Shown in pieces: positions 35,512-46,480 of a stretch of 64,000 bases of DNA (the first letter of the stretch is position 1; the number at the start of each line of letters is the position of its first letter). Below the pieces are notes generated by a model. The model was not told where the DNA came from. It did no database searches and was given only the letters and a program-made list of their open reading frames with translations. Origin of the DNA: Rhynchopus sp. YZ270_cl-10 (taxonomy: Eukaryota > Euglenozoa > Diplonemea > Diplonemida > Diplonemidae); NCBI GenBank assembly GCA_964035575.1, contig OZ037871.1:372001-436000 (forward strand), in the 5' to 3' direction. A program made the position numbers and the translations under genes.

Positions 35512-38500
35512 AAAGGATAATACCCAGTGGGTATTATCCTAAATTATTTTGGGTATTATGGGTACTGGGTACTGGGTACTGGGTACCCAGAGAAGGCACC
35601 TTGACAGCAGCGAAGGCGCAAGACAAGGTATGTAAATATGTTTAACTTTCTGGTGAATATTCAACAAAATAAGGCCGTCGACTCGCATTTCCTCCAAAAA
35701 GTCTCCATAACAATATTTTACACCCTCAGGCCAACTTATTTTTTAAAGAAATCACCTTCTTTAAATTCCCCACCACTCACAACTTCACTTTTAAACAGGT
35801 ATCGCGAGTGCAACATCGAGAACCAACTGTGCAGAACGAGCGAACATATGGGGTGGAAAGGGGAGTGGGAACACTCTGTCAGTCACTGCTATAGCCATTA
35901 ACCCAGGGAGCATAGCTAGTGCAAGAAATTCGACTTCGGGATCCGGAAAGTCTGTCCTCTGCTTGCGGAGGACTGGGCACAATAAAATATTGCGTTCCCC
36001 CAGAAAACTAATTTTGTCACAGTAATTTTTGCCCAGGGCATGCTCTTGAAGCATGGCGGCTTGGTGTGAGAAGGGGCAGTGTATTGTTTTGTTCTAGATT
36101 TCAACGGTTGTTAGAACGAGTCAAGTGGATGCTTATCTAAACACTGACTTTAGTACAGACCCGAGAGATCACACATGACTTTGAGGAAAGAACAAAGCAA
36201 TGCATCTGTACCCGCACGCCAGGTTGTAGTTACTTCAGAATTTTCTTAAGTTTGCATGAAAGAGAAGGGGGCGAAACCTTTGTATACGTTTACGACGAAG
36301 GTAGTAACCTAATGACAACCATGTGGTGGCTGTAATTCACATCCCTTAGAATTACCAGAATTCAGCCTTTGTTGAAGTAACGTGCATACTTGTATGTGCG
36401 TGTCACGCTTCTCCACCCTTAAATGGGTGCACCGCTCGGTGAGCAGTGGTAACCCTTCTCGACTAGTGCAAACTTAAGAATTTTCTGCTGGAACTTACCA
36501 AAATCGATTTTCTTTCACCCCAAACACCCGCAACACCCCACGTGCTACTTCGGTAGCCTGTGTTGTTGGGAGTTGGTTCTCATGTTGATCCCCAGTGACT
36601 GTCTAGCACTGCTTCTTCTGAGCCCAACGTTGTTTGGCCTGTCGACGTAATAAATACGAAGACAGGGCGGCGGTGCCAACAATTTTCCAATGATGTAACG
36701 TTTTATCTGATTGATTATCGTTTGATATACCTTGTGTGTGCTTCATGCACACCATGCAAGGAATATCGAACGGTATTTCAAGCGATATTCGTTATTTCGT
36801 TTGGCAAACGTACTACGATCGTACTACGATCGTAATGATCGTACTACGATCGTACTACGATCGTTTACGATCGTAGTACGATCGTAGTTGATCGTAGTAC
36901 GATATTTTACGATCGTTACGATCGTTTTTTGGTACGATCGTAAGGGTCCAGGTCCAGGACCAGGTACCCAGGAACAGGAAAAAAGTCGTGAAAGAGCAAC
37001 CACAGCTCCACATGACAAACACAAAAGTGTCCAGTCACATGGGGCATTCATGCACTGAGGAGATAATGATCCAACAATTTACAAGAAAGATTACTTAACC
37101 TACTGCTGGAAATTGCCAGGTCGTAGTAACACACAAAGTGTGCCTCCGTTCGGGAAGACCGGATATTCTAGAGACCAAAAAGGCCTCAAGAATATCTTCC
37201 GGTAGTCAAGGTAGAACCGAGTGAACGGCCCAAGACCCCCGTGGAGAAGTTAAATGTTGTAATGCTATCAGGTAGAAACTGCGAACACTGTCTTACCCTC
37301 CTCAATGCATGGTGGAAGATGTCTTACACAACCAATATCCTGTACCCAGGTACCCATATTCCCAGACCCACGCAGTACCACGTCGCAGTACTACGCAAAA
37401 TTTACCACCAGACCCTGTCTTCGTGCACCTTAAGTACAACGCCGCAGACAGGCCAAACATGCGTTGGACTCAGAGGAATGCCCGCTGTGCAGGTATCATG
37501 AGAACCAACTCCCAGCAACAAGGGGCGCCTTTTGGCGGGCGTTGTTGAGGGTGTTTGGGGTGCAAAGTTTTCCACAATTTTGATGCGCGGGTACAGAAGT
37601 GTTGTCTTGTTCTTTCATCTCTAGGAATGTAAATGTCAATCGCGTTTAACTACCACTAGGGCTTGTTCAGTGAACCCACAAGGGGTCGAAGGGGGTTGGT
37701 TATCCCATATCTATCAAAGGTTGTGTCGACCAGGCGAAACCACTATGTTACGCTGTACGTTGTTAAATCCGAAGAAATAACACTTTAGCAGCCGCAGGAA
37801 GTTTGCTAAAAAGAGTGCCTCACGCTACACAAACCACCACCCGCGATTGACTTAGATGTTATAACAAAGAGAATTCAGAACAAAACAACACCCTGCCCCA
37901 TACACACTAAATTGTCATGCTTCAAGAACATGCCTGGGCCAAAATTACTATGACGAAAAGGCAACAAGACCACCCACAAGGAGTGTGAAATGTGCACTGG
38001 TTTTCTGGGGGAACGCAATATTTTCTTGTGTCTAGTCCTCCGCGAGCAGAGGACAGACTTTCCGGAAGGTTGCCAAAGTCGAATTTCTTGCACTAGCTAT
38101 GCTCCCTGGGTTAATGGCTATAGCAGTGACTGACTAAATGTTCCCACCCAGGTCTTCGTATGTTGAGGTGTAGAATGTCGGAGACGGAGAAGCGCAATCG
38201 CTGATGCAGTTCAGATTTCGCGATCCTGTGATGAGTGTAAATGTGGGTGTAATTAAGTTACGTCGCTTGGAGAAAGATTAATTGTTAATTGTCAAGAAAA
38301 ATGGTTACCCTGAATTTGAGGATGTAAGACAGGGATGCAAAAAGTTGTGTAAAAAAAAACCCCCCCCCATATATTTAGTGAAAATTGTATTTTCTCTGGG
38401 GTCGATGAAACCATACCTTGTCTGCACATTCACCAGCGTGCGAGCGCCTCTGATACCTTGCGCGAGTAGCCAGCTAAATCACATCGTACCTGGGTACCTG

Positions 38501-38650
38501 GGTAATACCCAAAAAGTTTACGATAATACCCAAAACTAATACCCAAATAGTTTACGATAATACCCAAAAACTTTACGATAATACCCAAAAAGTTTACGAT
38601 AATACCCAGTGGGTATTATCGTAAATGGGTATTAGTAACGTGGGTGTTAT
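35512..38650. mobile_element. Foldback element B with GGGTATTA palindrome-array ends
   Basis: Left arm about 35512-36640 and right arm about 37420-38650 are diverged inverted copies. For example 35880-36090 is the reverse complement of 37925-38135 (AGCTATGCTCCCTGGGTTAA), and 36510-36640 of 37440-37560 (GAGAACCAACTCCCA). Both outer ends carry GATAATACCCAGTGGGTATTATC, with further GGGTATTA/TAATACCC units (35512-35590; 38485-38650). The loop holds the 36806-36945 palindrome array. No ORF of note, so it is non-autonomous. The right arm is also homologous to 49300-49950 in element C. Confidence 0.65.
36806..36945. repeat. Array of the 10 bp palindrome TACGATCGTA (right)
   Basis: Same unit as 34788-34930, here in the loop of element B. 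Ends near GGTACGATCGTAAGGG. Confidence 0.8.
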
Positions 38651-39008
38651 AGTCATTTTCCCTATTTGCCAATCAGGTACAAAAAAGAACGCACTCAGCT
38701 CACCTGAAGTGTTGGACCACACATTGCAGATAAATCTGTTGAACGTGGGAAACAACGATTGGATGAGCCTCTCCTGGATGTACACACGCATCTATACTAT
38801 GATGTTTCCCCCGGGGAAAGACACCACACACCCAGGAAGACACCACCCGCCCATTGCAGTACGTTTAGGTATGACAAACAACGCTTGATACGTTCCTAGG
38901 CTAGCACGAGAAAGGGGCATACTGTAGAGAGCAAATGATACAAACAAAGGTATTTCAACATATGCAGTCAATAAATTGATAGCATAGGAGGAGGGACAAA
39001 AATATTCC

Positions 39009-39047
<39 letters not shown>

Positions 39048-39815
39048 AAAAAAACACGCACACTGAGAAAGATGAACATAGAATGAACACAGAAGCACAC
39101 TCATAATTAATCACTGTTGGAATAGAGGGTGGGTGAGGTTGAATGCAAACACCCCTGCTAGTTGCAGGAGAAGATCTGGGAAGACTTCATTTGCGTTGTA
39201 CACGAAGGCAAGCCGCATGCGGACACACGTTGCGCACGGCTAACCAATGGTGGGTGGTGTGACAGGCGAGATACTGCTCTGGCAGCGAAACCTCGCCATT
39301 TTCACAATCACAGAAAGGGAAGTAAAGTGAAACAAAAAAAAGTGTGTCGGGTTACAAACACGTGGCTTAAAAGGTAATTGAAAAGTGGGGAGGTAGGGAC
39401 CAGTTCCAAGAAAATTACGCCACCGTAACGATTTCAATGGTTCCATAGAAATGCATGTCGCAGGGCCGCGGCCAATAGGATCACCAAAAGGAAAAAAGCT
39501 GGTACAATGAACAAAAACCTGTCGTGATTAGTTATCACAAAGAAGTGCAACCGCATCACCGGGCATGAGCAGTAGGCACATCAAATAAAAGGGTAAGGGA
39601 TGCGACAGCACAGCGATCAACATCGAATGTATCAGCCCAGATGACGGTGTGGCAAGAGCCAACCACGCACATCTGGTAAATAGCATTCGGGTTGAGGAAA
39701 ATCTTCTGGCATAGAAGACCGCAGCCTGCATGCCCTTCACTAAAAGAGAAGAATCGTGTGAAGCTAAGCATCTTGCTTCGATAAACAAATATAAAACACA
39801 CATGTGTAAAAAAGA
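38650..39815. other. Intergenic DNA with a family G palindrome and poly-A
   Basis: 38956-38989 is the third family G palindrome (CAACATATGCAGTCAATAAA onward). 39010-39045 is a long A run. No gene recognised in the remainder. Confidence 0.5.
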
Positions 39816-39817
39816 AG

Positions 39818-39868
39818 CGTTGGAAGTGCATATGCCTCACCGTTCATCGGCGGACGCAGGGCACCTAT
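39818..39868. repeat. Hairpin repeat, family C
   Basis: GAAGTGCATATGCCTCACCG, TTCAT, CGGCGGACGCAGGGCAC. Pairs GTGC/GCAC, GCCT/AGGGC and CCG/CGG. Other copies at 52412-52466 and 53736-53790, each placed after a family B hairpin. It lies about 30-80 bp past the stop codon at 39897. Confidence 0.7.
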
Positions 39869-39896
39869 AAAATAAGAGATCTCTACCACAACCGCC

Positions 39897-42800
39897 CTAC
39901 CGCAGCAACGAGCTCGTCTCCCTATACACGCGAGGTGTACTGCCCTGAATATTCGACGCAGCTTCCACATCAACGAGGGGTGCCGCAATAAGCCTCGCTT
40001 TCTTAGTGAGCAAGGCTGCACCCACAAGCATCGTGGTCAGTCCCACGGCAACGGCAACAAACGGCAGCAGCCACGTAGAACCAGCATCGTGCGACACAGG
40101 CTCGCAGCTGTCGCCATTCCATCGACACCACTCAGACGCACACCGCAATTGAGAGAAGGAAGCACAGTCGGAGACCTCACTCGCATCACCTCTAAGTACA
40201 CCACCATTGGCAAGAACGTGTGCATCAGAAGACATCACGACACACAAGTTAATGCTGTCAGCCCACACACAGGCACCCGTGTCCACACACAGGGAGTACG
40301 ACAGTTTACCACAGGTCGTGTTGCTGTTCACGCACTCCTGTCCAAGCCACGTGCATCTGGCATCACCACATGAAGTTCCGTTCATAAGCGGCGAGCACGT
40401 CTCGTTGCTGACATGGCTCATACTGCAGTTGGGAAACGTCCACGTGCACGCTGTGTTGGCATCACAAGGCAAATAGCTGTTGAAGGCGCAAACATTATCC
40501 ACGACAGTGCAGAGGTTCGAGGTGTCATTCCACTCGCAGTCACGACTCTTCTCGCAACTGGAGTATGACATGTTGCGACATGTGGTGTTGCTGTCCACAC
40601 ACTCAATGCCCAGCCACGTGCAGTCTGCACCTCCGCACGAAGATCCACTGCTGAGAGTCGAGCAGTTGGTATCAGCACTGGTGTTACGCATCTCACAGTT
40701 TGGCCACGTCCAAGTGCATGCACTGCTCTTCTCGCATTGCGACATGGTGTTCGAAGCACATACGTTGTCCACAACAATGCAAAGGTTCACATCATCGCTC
40801 CACTCACAGTCAGCACTGTTCAGACAGACATCGTAGGGGAGAACACCACAGGTTTTGTTGCTGTTCACGCACTCCTGTCCAAGCCACGTGCATCTGGCAT
40901 CACCACATGAAGTTCCGTTCATAAGCGGCGAGCACGTCTCGTTGCTGACATGGCTCATACTGCAGTTGGGAAACGTCCACGTGCACGCTGTGTTGGCATC
41001 ACAAGGCAAATAGCTGTTGAAGGCGCAAACATTATCCACGACAGTGCAGAGGTTCGAGGTGTCATTCCACTCGCAGTCACGACTCTTCTCGCAACTGGAG
41101 TATGACATGTTGCGACATGTGGTGTTGCTGTCCACACACTCAATGCCCAGCCACGTGCAGTCTGCACCTCCGCACGAAGATCCACTGCTGAGAGTCGAGC
41201 AGTTGGTATCAGCACTGGTGTTGCGCATCTCACAGTTTGGCCACGTCCAAGTGCATGCACTGCTCTTCTCGCATTGCGACATGGTGTTCGAAGCACAGAC
41301 GTTGTCCACAACAATGCAGAGGTTCACATCATCGCTCCACTCACAGTCAGCACTGTTCAGACAGACATCGTAGGGGAGAACACCACAGGTTTTGTTGCTG
41401 TTCACGCACTCCTGTCCAAGCCACGTGCATCTGGCATCACCACATGAAGTTCCGTTCATAAGCGGCGAGCACGTCTCGTTGCTGACATGGCTCATACTGC
41501 AGTTGGGAAACGTCCACGTGCACGCTGTGTTGGCATCACAAGGCAAATAGCTGTTGAAGGCGCAAACATTATCCACGACAGTGCAGAGGTTCGAGGTGTC
41601 ATTCCACTCGCAGTCACGACTCTTCTCGCAACTGGAGTATGACATGTTGCGACATGTGGTGTTGCTGTCCACACACTCAATGCCCAGCCACGTGCAGTCT
41701 GCACCTCCGCACGAAGATCCACTGCTGAGAGTCGAGCAGTTGGTATCAGCACTGGTGTTACGCATCTCACAGTTTGGCCACGTCCAAGTGCATGCACTGC
41801 TCTTCTCGCATTGCGACATGGTGTTCGAAGCACATACGTTGTCCACAACAATGCAAAGGTTCACATCATCGCTCCATTCACAGTCAGCACTGTTCAGACA
41901 GACATCGTAGGGGAGGATACCACAGGTTTTGTTGCTGTTCACGCACTCCTGTCCAAGCCACGTGCATCTGGCATCACCACATGAAGTTCCGTTCATAAGC
42001 GGCGAGCACGTCTCGTTGCTGACATGGCTCATACTGCAGTTGGGAAACGTCCACGTGCACGCTGTGTTGGCATCACAAGGCAAATAGCTGTTGAAGGCGC
42101 AAACATTATCCACGACAGTGCAGAGGTTCGAGGTGTCATTCCACTCGCAGTCACGACTCTTCTCGCAACTGGAGTATGACATGTTGCGACATGTGGTGTT
42201 GCTGTCCACACACTCAATGCCCAGCCACGTGCAGTCTGCACCTCCGCACGAAGATCCACTGCTGAGAGTCGAGCAGTTGGTATCAGCACTGGTGTTGCGC
42301 ATCTCACAGTTTGGCCACGTCCAAGTGCATGCACTGCTCTTCTCGCATTGCGACATGGTGTTCGAAGCACAGACGTTGTCCACAACAATGCAGAGGTTCA
42401 CATCATCGCTCCACTCACAGTCAGCACTGTTCAGACAGACATCGTAGGGGAGAACACCACAGGTTTTGTTGCTGTTCACGCACTCCTGTCCAAGCCACGT
42501 GCATCTGGCATCACCACATGAAGTTCCGTTCATAAGCGGCGAGCACGTCTCGTTGCTGACATGGCTCATACTGCAGTTGGGAAACGTCCACGTGCACGCT
42601 GTGTTGGCATCACAAGGCAAATAGCTGTTGAAGGCGCAAACATTATCCACGACAGTGCAGAGGTTCGAGGTGTCATTCCACTCGCAGTCACGACTCTTCT
42701 CGCAGGTGGAGTATGATCTGTTGCGACACGTGGTGTTGCTGTCCACACACTCAATACCCAACCACGTACAGTTCTTTCCGCCACATGATGTACCGTTGAC

Positions 42801-43043
42801 CAACAGCGAGCAGTTCGTAGGACCGATGGCATCATGTACGTCGCATCCTCTCCATGTCCAGTCGCAGTCGATGCGGAGAAGACATGTCGAATGCGGGAGG
42901 GACGTGCAGGCTGTGGGCTCTGTAACGAGACATGTGTTCGTAACTGCAGACCAGTAGCAGCCGGGTGTGTCCGCACATTGTGTAGACGAAAGGGTGCTGC
43001 AATCTGTAGCAGAAACGACCAGGTGGAGCAGGACGGATAACAT
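39897..43043 (-). CDS. Cys-rich type I membrane protein of tandem 179-residue repeats
   Basis: 1048 aa from MLSVLLHLVVSATDC, a signal peptide; an in-frame upstream start adds 13 non-hydrophobic residues and is rejected. The ectodomain is a chain of ~40-residue Cys modules of pattern C...C.W.....C with many NxS/T glycosylation sites. Four modules form a 179-residue unit repeated about 4.5 times almost identically. One helix near 995-1017 (WLLPFVAVAVGLTTMLVGAAL) precedes a ~40-residue cytosolic tail ending ETSSLLR. ETSSLL fits the acidic dileucine [DE]xxxL[LI] signal for endosome/lysosome sorting, so a lysosomal or endocytic surface protein is likely. Module type resembles PSI or other small disulfide domains but no named family is certain. 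The secreted protein at 51320 has the same module. Confidence 0.92.
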   Translation of the reverse strand: MLSVLLHLVVSATDCSTLSSTQCADTPGCYWSAVTNTCLVTEPTACTSLPHSTCLLRIDCDWTWRGCDVHDAIGPTNCSLLVNGTSCGGKNCTWLGIECVDSNTTCRNRSYSTCEKSRDCEWNDTSNLCTVVDNVCAFNSYLPCDANTACTWTFPNCSMSHVSNETCSPLMNGTSCGDARCTWLGQECVNSNKTCGVLPYDVCLNSADCEWSDDVNLCIVVDNVCASNTMSQCEKSSACTWTWPNCEMRNTSADTNCSTLSSGSSCGGADCTWLGIECVDSNTTCRNMSYSSCEKSRDCEWNDTSNLCTVVDNVCAFNSYLPCDANTACTWTFPNCSMSHVSNETCSPLMNGTSCGDARCTWLGQECVNSNKTCGILPYDVCLNSADCEWSDDVNLCIVVDNVCASNTMSQCEKSSACTWTWPNCEMRNTSADTNCSTLSSGSSCGGADCTWLGIECVDSNTTCRNMSYSSCEKSRDCEWNDTSNLCTVVDNVCAFNSYLPCDANTACTWTFPNCSMSHVSNETCSPLMNGTSCGDARCTWLGQECVNSNKTCGVLPYDVCLNSADCEWSDDVNLCIVVDNVCASNTMSQCEKSSACTWTWPNCEMRNTSADTNCSTLSSGSSCGGADCTWLGIECVDSNTTCRNMSYSSCEKSRDCEWNDTSNLCTVVDNVCAFNSYLPCDANTACTWTFPNCSMSHVSNETCSPLMNGTSCGDARCTWLGQECVNSNKTCGVLPYDVCLNSADCEWSDDVNLCIVVDNVCASNTMSQCEKSSACTWTWPNCEMRNTSADTNCSTLSSGSSCGGADCTWLGIECVDSNTTCRNMSYSSCEKSRDCEWNDTSNLCTVVDNVCAFNSYLPCDANTACTWTFPNCSMSHVSNETCSPLMNGTSCGDARCTWLGQECVNSNTTCGKLSYSLCVDTGACVWADSINLCVVMSSDAHVLANGGVLRGDASEVSDCASFSQLRCASEWCRWNGDSCEPVSHDAGSTWLLPFVAVAVGLTTMLVGAALLTKKARLIAAPLVDVEAASNIQGSTPRVYRETSSLLR
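40320..42740. repeat. 537 bp coding tandem repeat, about 4.5 copies
   Basis: Period 537 bp (179 codons), seen from identical segments at 40418, 40955, 41492, 42029 and 42566. Copies 1 and 3 share ACATACG and ATGCAAAGG where copies 2 and 4 have ACAGACG and ATGCAGAGG, so a two-unit block of 1074 bp was duplicated last. Confidence 0.93.
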
Positions 43044-44187
43044 GATGTGCTTACCTGTTCGGGTTAGGTGGTGTTGCGTCAAAATATGTAGCCGAAATGT
43101 TGTTCCTTTCGCAACGTGACTAAGGCGGTCGTAATCAGATCTTTGCTATCTGAACCTACTTTCCTAAAAGCAATAAAACGTACCAAAGGAAAGATATTGC
43201 TTGCAAGAGGGGAAGTGCTTAATTGAGTCGTGGGTACAGTGTGAAATGTGGGCGAATTCAAAGGGCTAGGGGGCGGGAGTCAATCTTGTTTCGTAACGCT
43301 TCAATTACAAATAAAAGAAATCGGCATTATTGCGGGCAACGAGGTGTGGAGGGTGTGGGGGGGTCTCTGGCAACAAAAAGAGAAGTTGAACGGGAACTCA
43401 GGCTTTTCATATTTTCCTTTTCACAGTGTTTTTTATTGGTTTCCCATCTCTTTTTATTTGGATCGCATTTGACATCGAACCGTGAAAAATCCCCATTTTT
43501 TCTTTTGTAACAAAGACTTCACGAAGTCTCTCTTTATGCGGAAAACAATACAAAAGTCTTGTATTTTTTTTAGGCCGCAATCTTTATTTTTAAAAGTCTT
43601 GATTGTGTAAAACACGAATTCCATGAACGAATCACTTACCCTGAAGATAGAAACAAGGGCAAGAACAGAGGGCAGGACTGCGTCGCTTGAGGCATCATCG
43701 GCCCTTCAGATCAGACCCACACACCTGCACTAAACGCGGGGCTACAGGATGCTGGTGGGGGGTTGGGGGGTCTGTAAACCACACAAAATGGCAAATACCC
43801 CTCAAACGATTCTGTGCACAGGGCCTCTCATAAAGGCCAGAATGCTTACAGACGCACAGCACGAAACTGTTGGAAGAAAAGTGTGCATGTGTGTGGGCTG
43901 AGAAGTGAGAGAGATCACGACTGTTTCGGTGGTGTAAAACATGGAGATCACGTCTCATTGGGTGTCCTTTGGTACGGACATTCATGTTAGGAAAATGAAA
44001 AAAAATGGAAGGCAAGACTCAAACTAAGGGTTGCGCTTTGTGGTTTGCTACGCGACAAACGTACTGTAGCCTGCAACACTTTATTTTTTGCTAGGGAAAA
44101 AAAATCGGAAAAAAGAGTAAAATAAACGCGGGCAAGGGTGAATATTGTAAGACACAAAAAAAAAAAAAAAAAGAACAAAAGCTTGAA
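43044..44187. other. Intergenic DNA with nested small hairpins at 43514-43580
   Basis: 43514-43529 is AGACTTC, AC, GAAGTCT. It is followed by AATACAA...TTGTATT inside TGCGG...CCGCA. No gene recognised. Confidence 0.5.
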
Positions 44188-44230
44188 AGATGAAAGATGC
44201 ATGTGCTTCTCGTGCACACATCTTTAAAAG
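44188..44230. repeat. Hairpin repeat, family B
   Basis: GAAAGATGCATGTGC, TTCTC, GTGCACACATCTTT. Stems AAAGATG/CATCTTT and TGTGC/GCACA. It lies about 230 bp beyond the stop of the PB1-UBA gene, next to a long A run. Confidence 0.72.
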
Positions 44231-44455
44231 GGTAACGTTAAAGTGCAACACCTCCAGGGACATAGACACAATAAACTCGAGAAAAGCCCATGAAGAAAAA
44301 AGGAAAATAAATGGTACATTTGCACAACTGCATAGCTGCGTGAAGATCGTTCAGATGCTCGGACTTGAGTGGGTTAGCTGTATGAACACAAGTCGCTTCT
44401 CCAAGTGGCTGTGGCAGTGCATTGTGTATGTGGGCAATCGTTCGAACGGTCGACA

Positions 44456-46480
44456 TCACAGCAACGCTTCCAGCACAGCGCCCATGTCTCCTTGGTGCCT
44501 TGTGAGCAGCTCCTCAATATCTGGTGTCATGACAAACCCCATGTTCTCCAGGGCAGTGACAGCCTCGGGATACTCGCTTGCGGGTGCCTCGGGTATGGGC
44601 TCGCGTGGCTCCTCTGGCTGTGGTTCGGGAAGTGCGTCAAGCTCGTCCACCACAGCCGCAGTGTCCCCGTTGTGCCTCTCAACAAGCGCAAGAACAGCAT
44701 CCGTGATAGGGTACCCCATGCGCTCGAGTGCTGCGACGCTGTCCGGATGGCCATCTACGGCGCGTGGTGGCCTGTCCTGCAGCATGAGCTCCTCCAGTAC
44801 AGGGCGGACATCGCCATTGTGCTGTGCAAGCAGCGCACGCTCAGCATCCCCCACCGCGAACCCCATGGCGCTCAGTGTTGCCACTGCATCTGCATATTGC
44901 TCGCCCTCTGGTGCGTCTGGCTCTCCCTCAGGTGCTGCAGCTTCGGCAGCTGCTCTTGCCGCAGCTTCTTCTTGTGCTCTGGCTTCAGCAGCCTCAGCCT
45001 CGGCAGCCTCTCTAGCTTCAGCTTCTTCAATTGCTCTAGCTTCAGCCTCAGCAGCTGCTCTTGCTTCGGCTTCTTCTTTTGCTCTGGCTTCAGCAGCTTC
45101 AGCTTCTGCAACTTCCCGAGCCCTGGCTTCCGCAGCTGCTCTTGCTTCTTGTGCTCTTGCCTCAGCAGCTTCAGCCTCGGCAGCCTCTCTAGCTTCGGCT
45201 TCTTCAATTGCTCTAGCTTCAGCTTCAGCCTCAGCCTCAGCAGCTGCTCTTGCTTCTTCTTGTGCTCTGGCTTCAGCAGCTTCAGCTTCGGCAGCTTCCC
45301 GAGCCCTGGCTTCAGCAGCAGCTCTTGCTTCTTCTGCTATTGCCTCAGCCTCAGCAGCCGCTCTCGCCTCAGCTTCTTCTTTTGCTTTAGCTTCAGCTTC
45401 AGCCTCAGCAGCTGCTCTTGCTTCGGCTTCTTCTTGTGCTCTGGCTTCAGCGGCTTCAGCTTCTGCAACTTCCCGAGCCCTGGCTTCAGCAGCTGCTCTT
45501 GCCTCAGCTTCTTCAATTGCTCTAGCAGCCTCTCTTGCTTCGGCTTCTTCAATTGCTCTAGCTTCAGCCTCAGCAGCTGCTCTTGCTTCTTCCTGTGCTC
45601 TGGCTTCAGCCTCGGCAGCTTCCCGAGCCCTGGCTTCAGCAGCCGCTCTTGCTTCTTGTGCTCTTGCCTCAGCAGCTTCGGCCTCAGCAGCCGCTCTCGC
45701 CTCAGCTTCTTCTTTTGCTTTAGCTTCAGCCTCAGCAGCTGCTCTTGCTTCGGCTTCTTCCTGTGCTCTGGCTTCAGCAGCTTCGGCTTCGGCAACTTCC
45801 CGAGCCCTGGCTTCAGCAGCCGCTCGTGCCTCAGCTTCTTCTTCCGCTCTTGCCTCAGCCTCAGCAACTGCTCTTGCGTCGGCAGCTTCAGCTTCGGCAG
45901 CTTCTCTTGCCCTAGATTCAGCTTCAGCAGCCTCGGCAGCAGCTTCTTGAGCTTCGGATTCAACTGCGCCCCTTGCTTGAGCTTCCGCCACATCAGCAGC
46001 GCGAGAGAGTATCAGAGTGCTGTTCTTGCTCAACGTCTGAGTACACTTCGGACCATGGTCGTCCGCCCCTCTCGCACACGCCATGCAACAGTGTGTCTCC
46101 AAACCAGCTGCAGACACTGCAAACGCACACCCATCACGGGCACATTCAATTTCACTTGTTTGCTTGCCGCTGTCCACCGTGGTACGCAACTCCACTGCCA
46201 CATGCAGAGACGTCTCAGCCTCCCCACGCCACAGCGACAGGCACTCTGCCCATTCTTCGTCCAGGTCCATTGTGACTAGATCACCAGCATCGTCCGTGTA
46301 CTGCAGTGTGAAGTCTCCACACACCCAGTCGCGCACACACGCCAGCACGCTGCCCAAGGTTGGGTTGAGGAGACGCACCCTGCGCTGCTCCACAGGTCTA
46401 CCTCCACGGTTCAGGGAAAACTTCATGGGCACTTCCACTCCAGGCACGGCGGCCATTGCGAGGTCAGATTGCGAGGACAT
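44456..46480 (-). CDS. PB1 - Cys/His - coiled coil - three-UBA protein (p62/NBR1-like architecture)
   Basis: 674 aa. Residues ~18-85 look like a PB1 domain with an OPCA-type acidic motif (YTDDAGDLVTMDLDEEW). Residues ~110-147 hold a Cys/His cluster (CARDGCAF...HCCMACARG...HGPKC) suggesting a small zinc site. About 170-500 is a long Glu/Ala/Arg repeat (EARAREVAEAEAAEARAQEE and variants), predicted as one coiled coil or single alpha helix. The C-terminus has three UBA domains: SAMGFAVGDAERALLAQHNG, ERMGYPITDAVLALVERHNG and ENMGFVMTPDIEELLTRHQG. PB1 polymerisation plus ubiquitin binding is the plan of autophagy receptors p62 and NBR1, so a role in gathering ubiquitinated cargo is inferred; no clear LC3-binding motif was found. 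The region antisense to the repeat gives long shadow ORFs. Confidence 0.9.
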   Translation of the reverse strand: MSSQSDLAMAAVPGVEVPMKFSLNRGGRPVEQRRVRLLNPTLGSVLACVRDWVCGDFTLQYTDDAGDLVTMDLDEEWAECLSLWRGEAETSLHVAVELRTTVDSGKQTSEIECARDGCAFAVSAAGLETHCCMACARGADDHGPKCTQTLSKNSTLILSRAADVAEAQARGAVESEAQEAAAEAAEAESRAREAAEAEAADARAVAEAEARAEEEAEARAAAEARAREVAEAEAAEARAQEEAEARAAAEAEAKAKEEAEARAAAEAEAAEARAQEARAAAEARAREAAEAEARAQEEARAAAEAEARAIEEAEAREAARAIEEAEARAAAEARAREVAEAEAAEARAQEEAEARAAAEAEAEAKAKEEAEARAAAEAEAIAEEARAAAEARAREAAEAEAAEARAQEEARAAAEAEAEAEARAIEEAEAREAAEAEAAEARAQEARAAAEARAREVAEAEAAEARAKEEAEARAAAEAEARAIEEAEAREAAEAEAAEARAQEEAAARAAAEAAAPEGEPDAPEGEQYADAVATLSAMGFAVGDAERALLAQHNGDVRPVLEELMLQDRPPRAVDGHPDSVAALERMGYPITDAVLALVERHNGDTAAVVDELDALPEPQPEEPREPIPEAPASEYPEAVTALENMGFVMTPDIEELLTRHQGDMGAVLEALL

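Noticed and set aside
34788-36945. CRISPR-like arrays
   Set aside because: Units are 10 bp palindromes with very short irregular gaps, no unique spacers of 25-40 bp and no cas genes, in a eukaryotic context.
36010-37340. Mitochondrial rRNA fragments or a NUMT in the loop of element B
   Set aside because: Some phrases look rRNA-like (GAACGGCCCAAGACC), but I could not align any universally conserved rRNA segment.
43030-43082. Splice donor CAG|GTAAG in front of the 1048-residue protein
   Set aside because: Using it would place the signal-peptide start codon inside an intron. The ATG with a perfect signal peptide follows at once.
44190-46279. Plus-strand ORFs of 586 and 624 codons rich in Ala/Ser or Cys/Phe/Ser
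   Set aside because: Antisense translations of the Glu/Ala/Arg repeat in the PB1-UBA gene.
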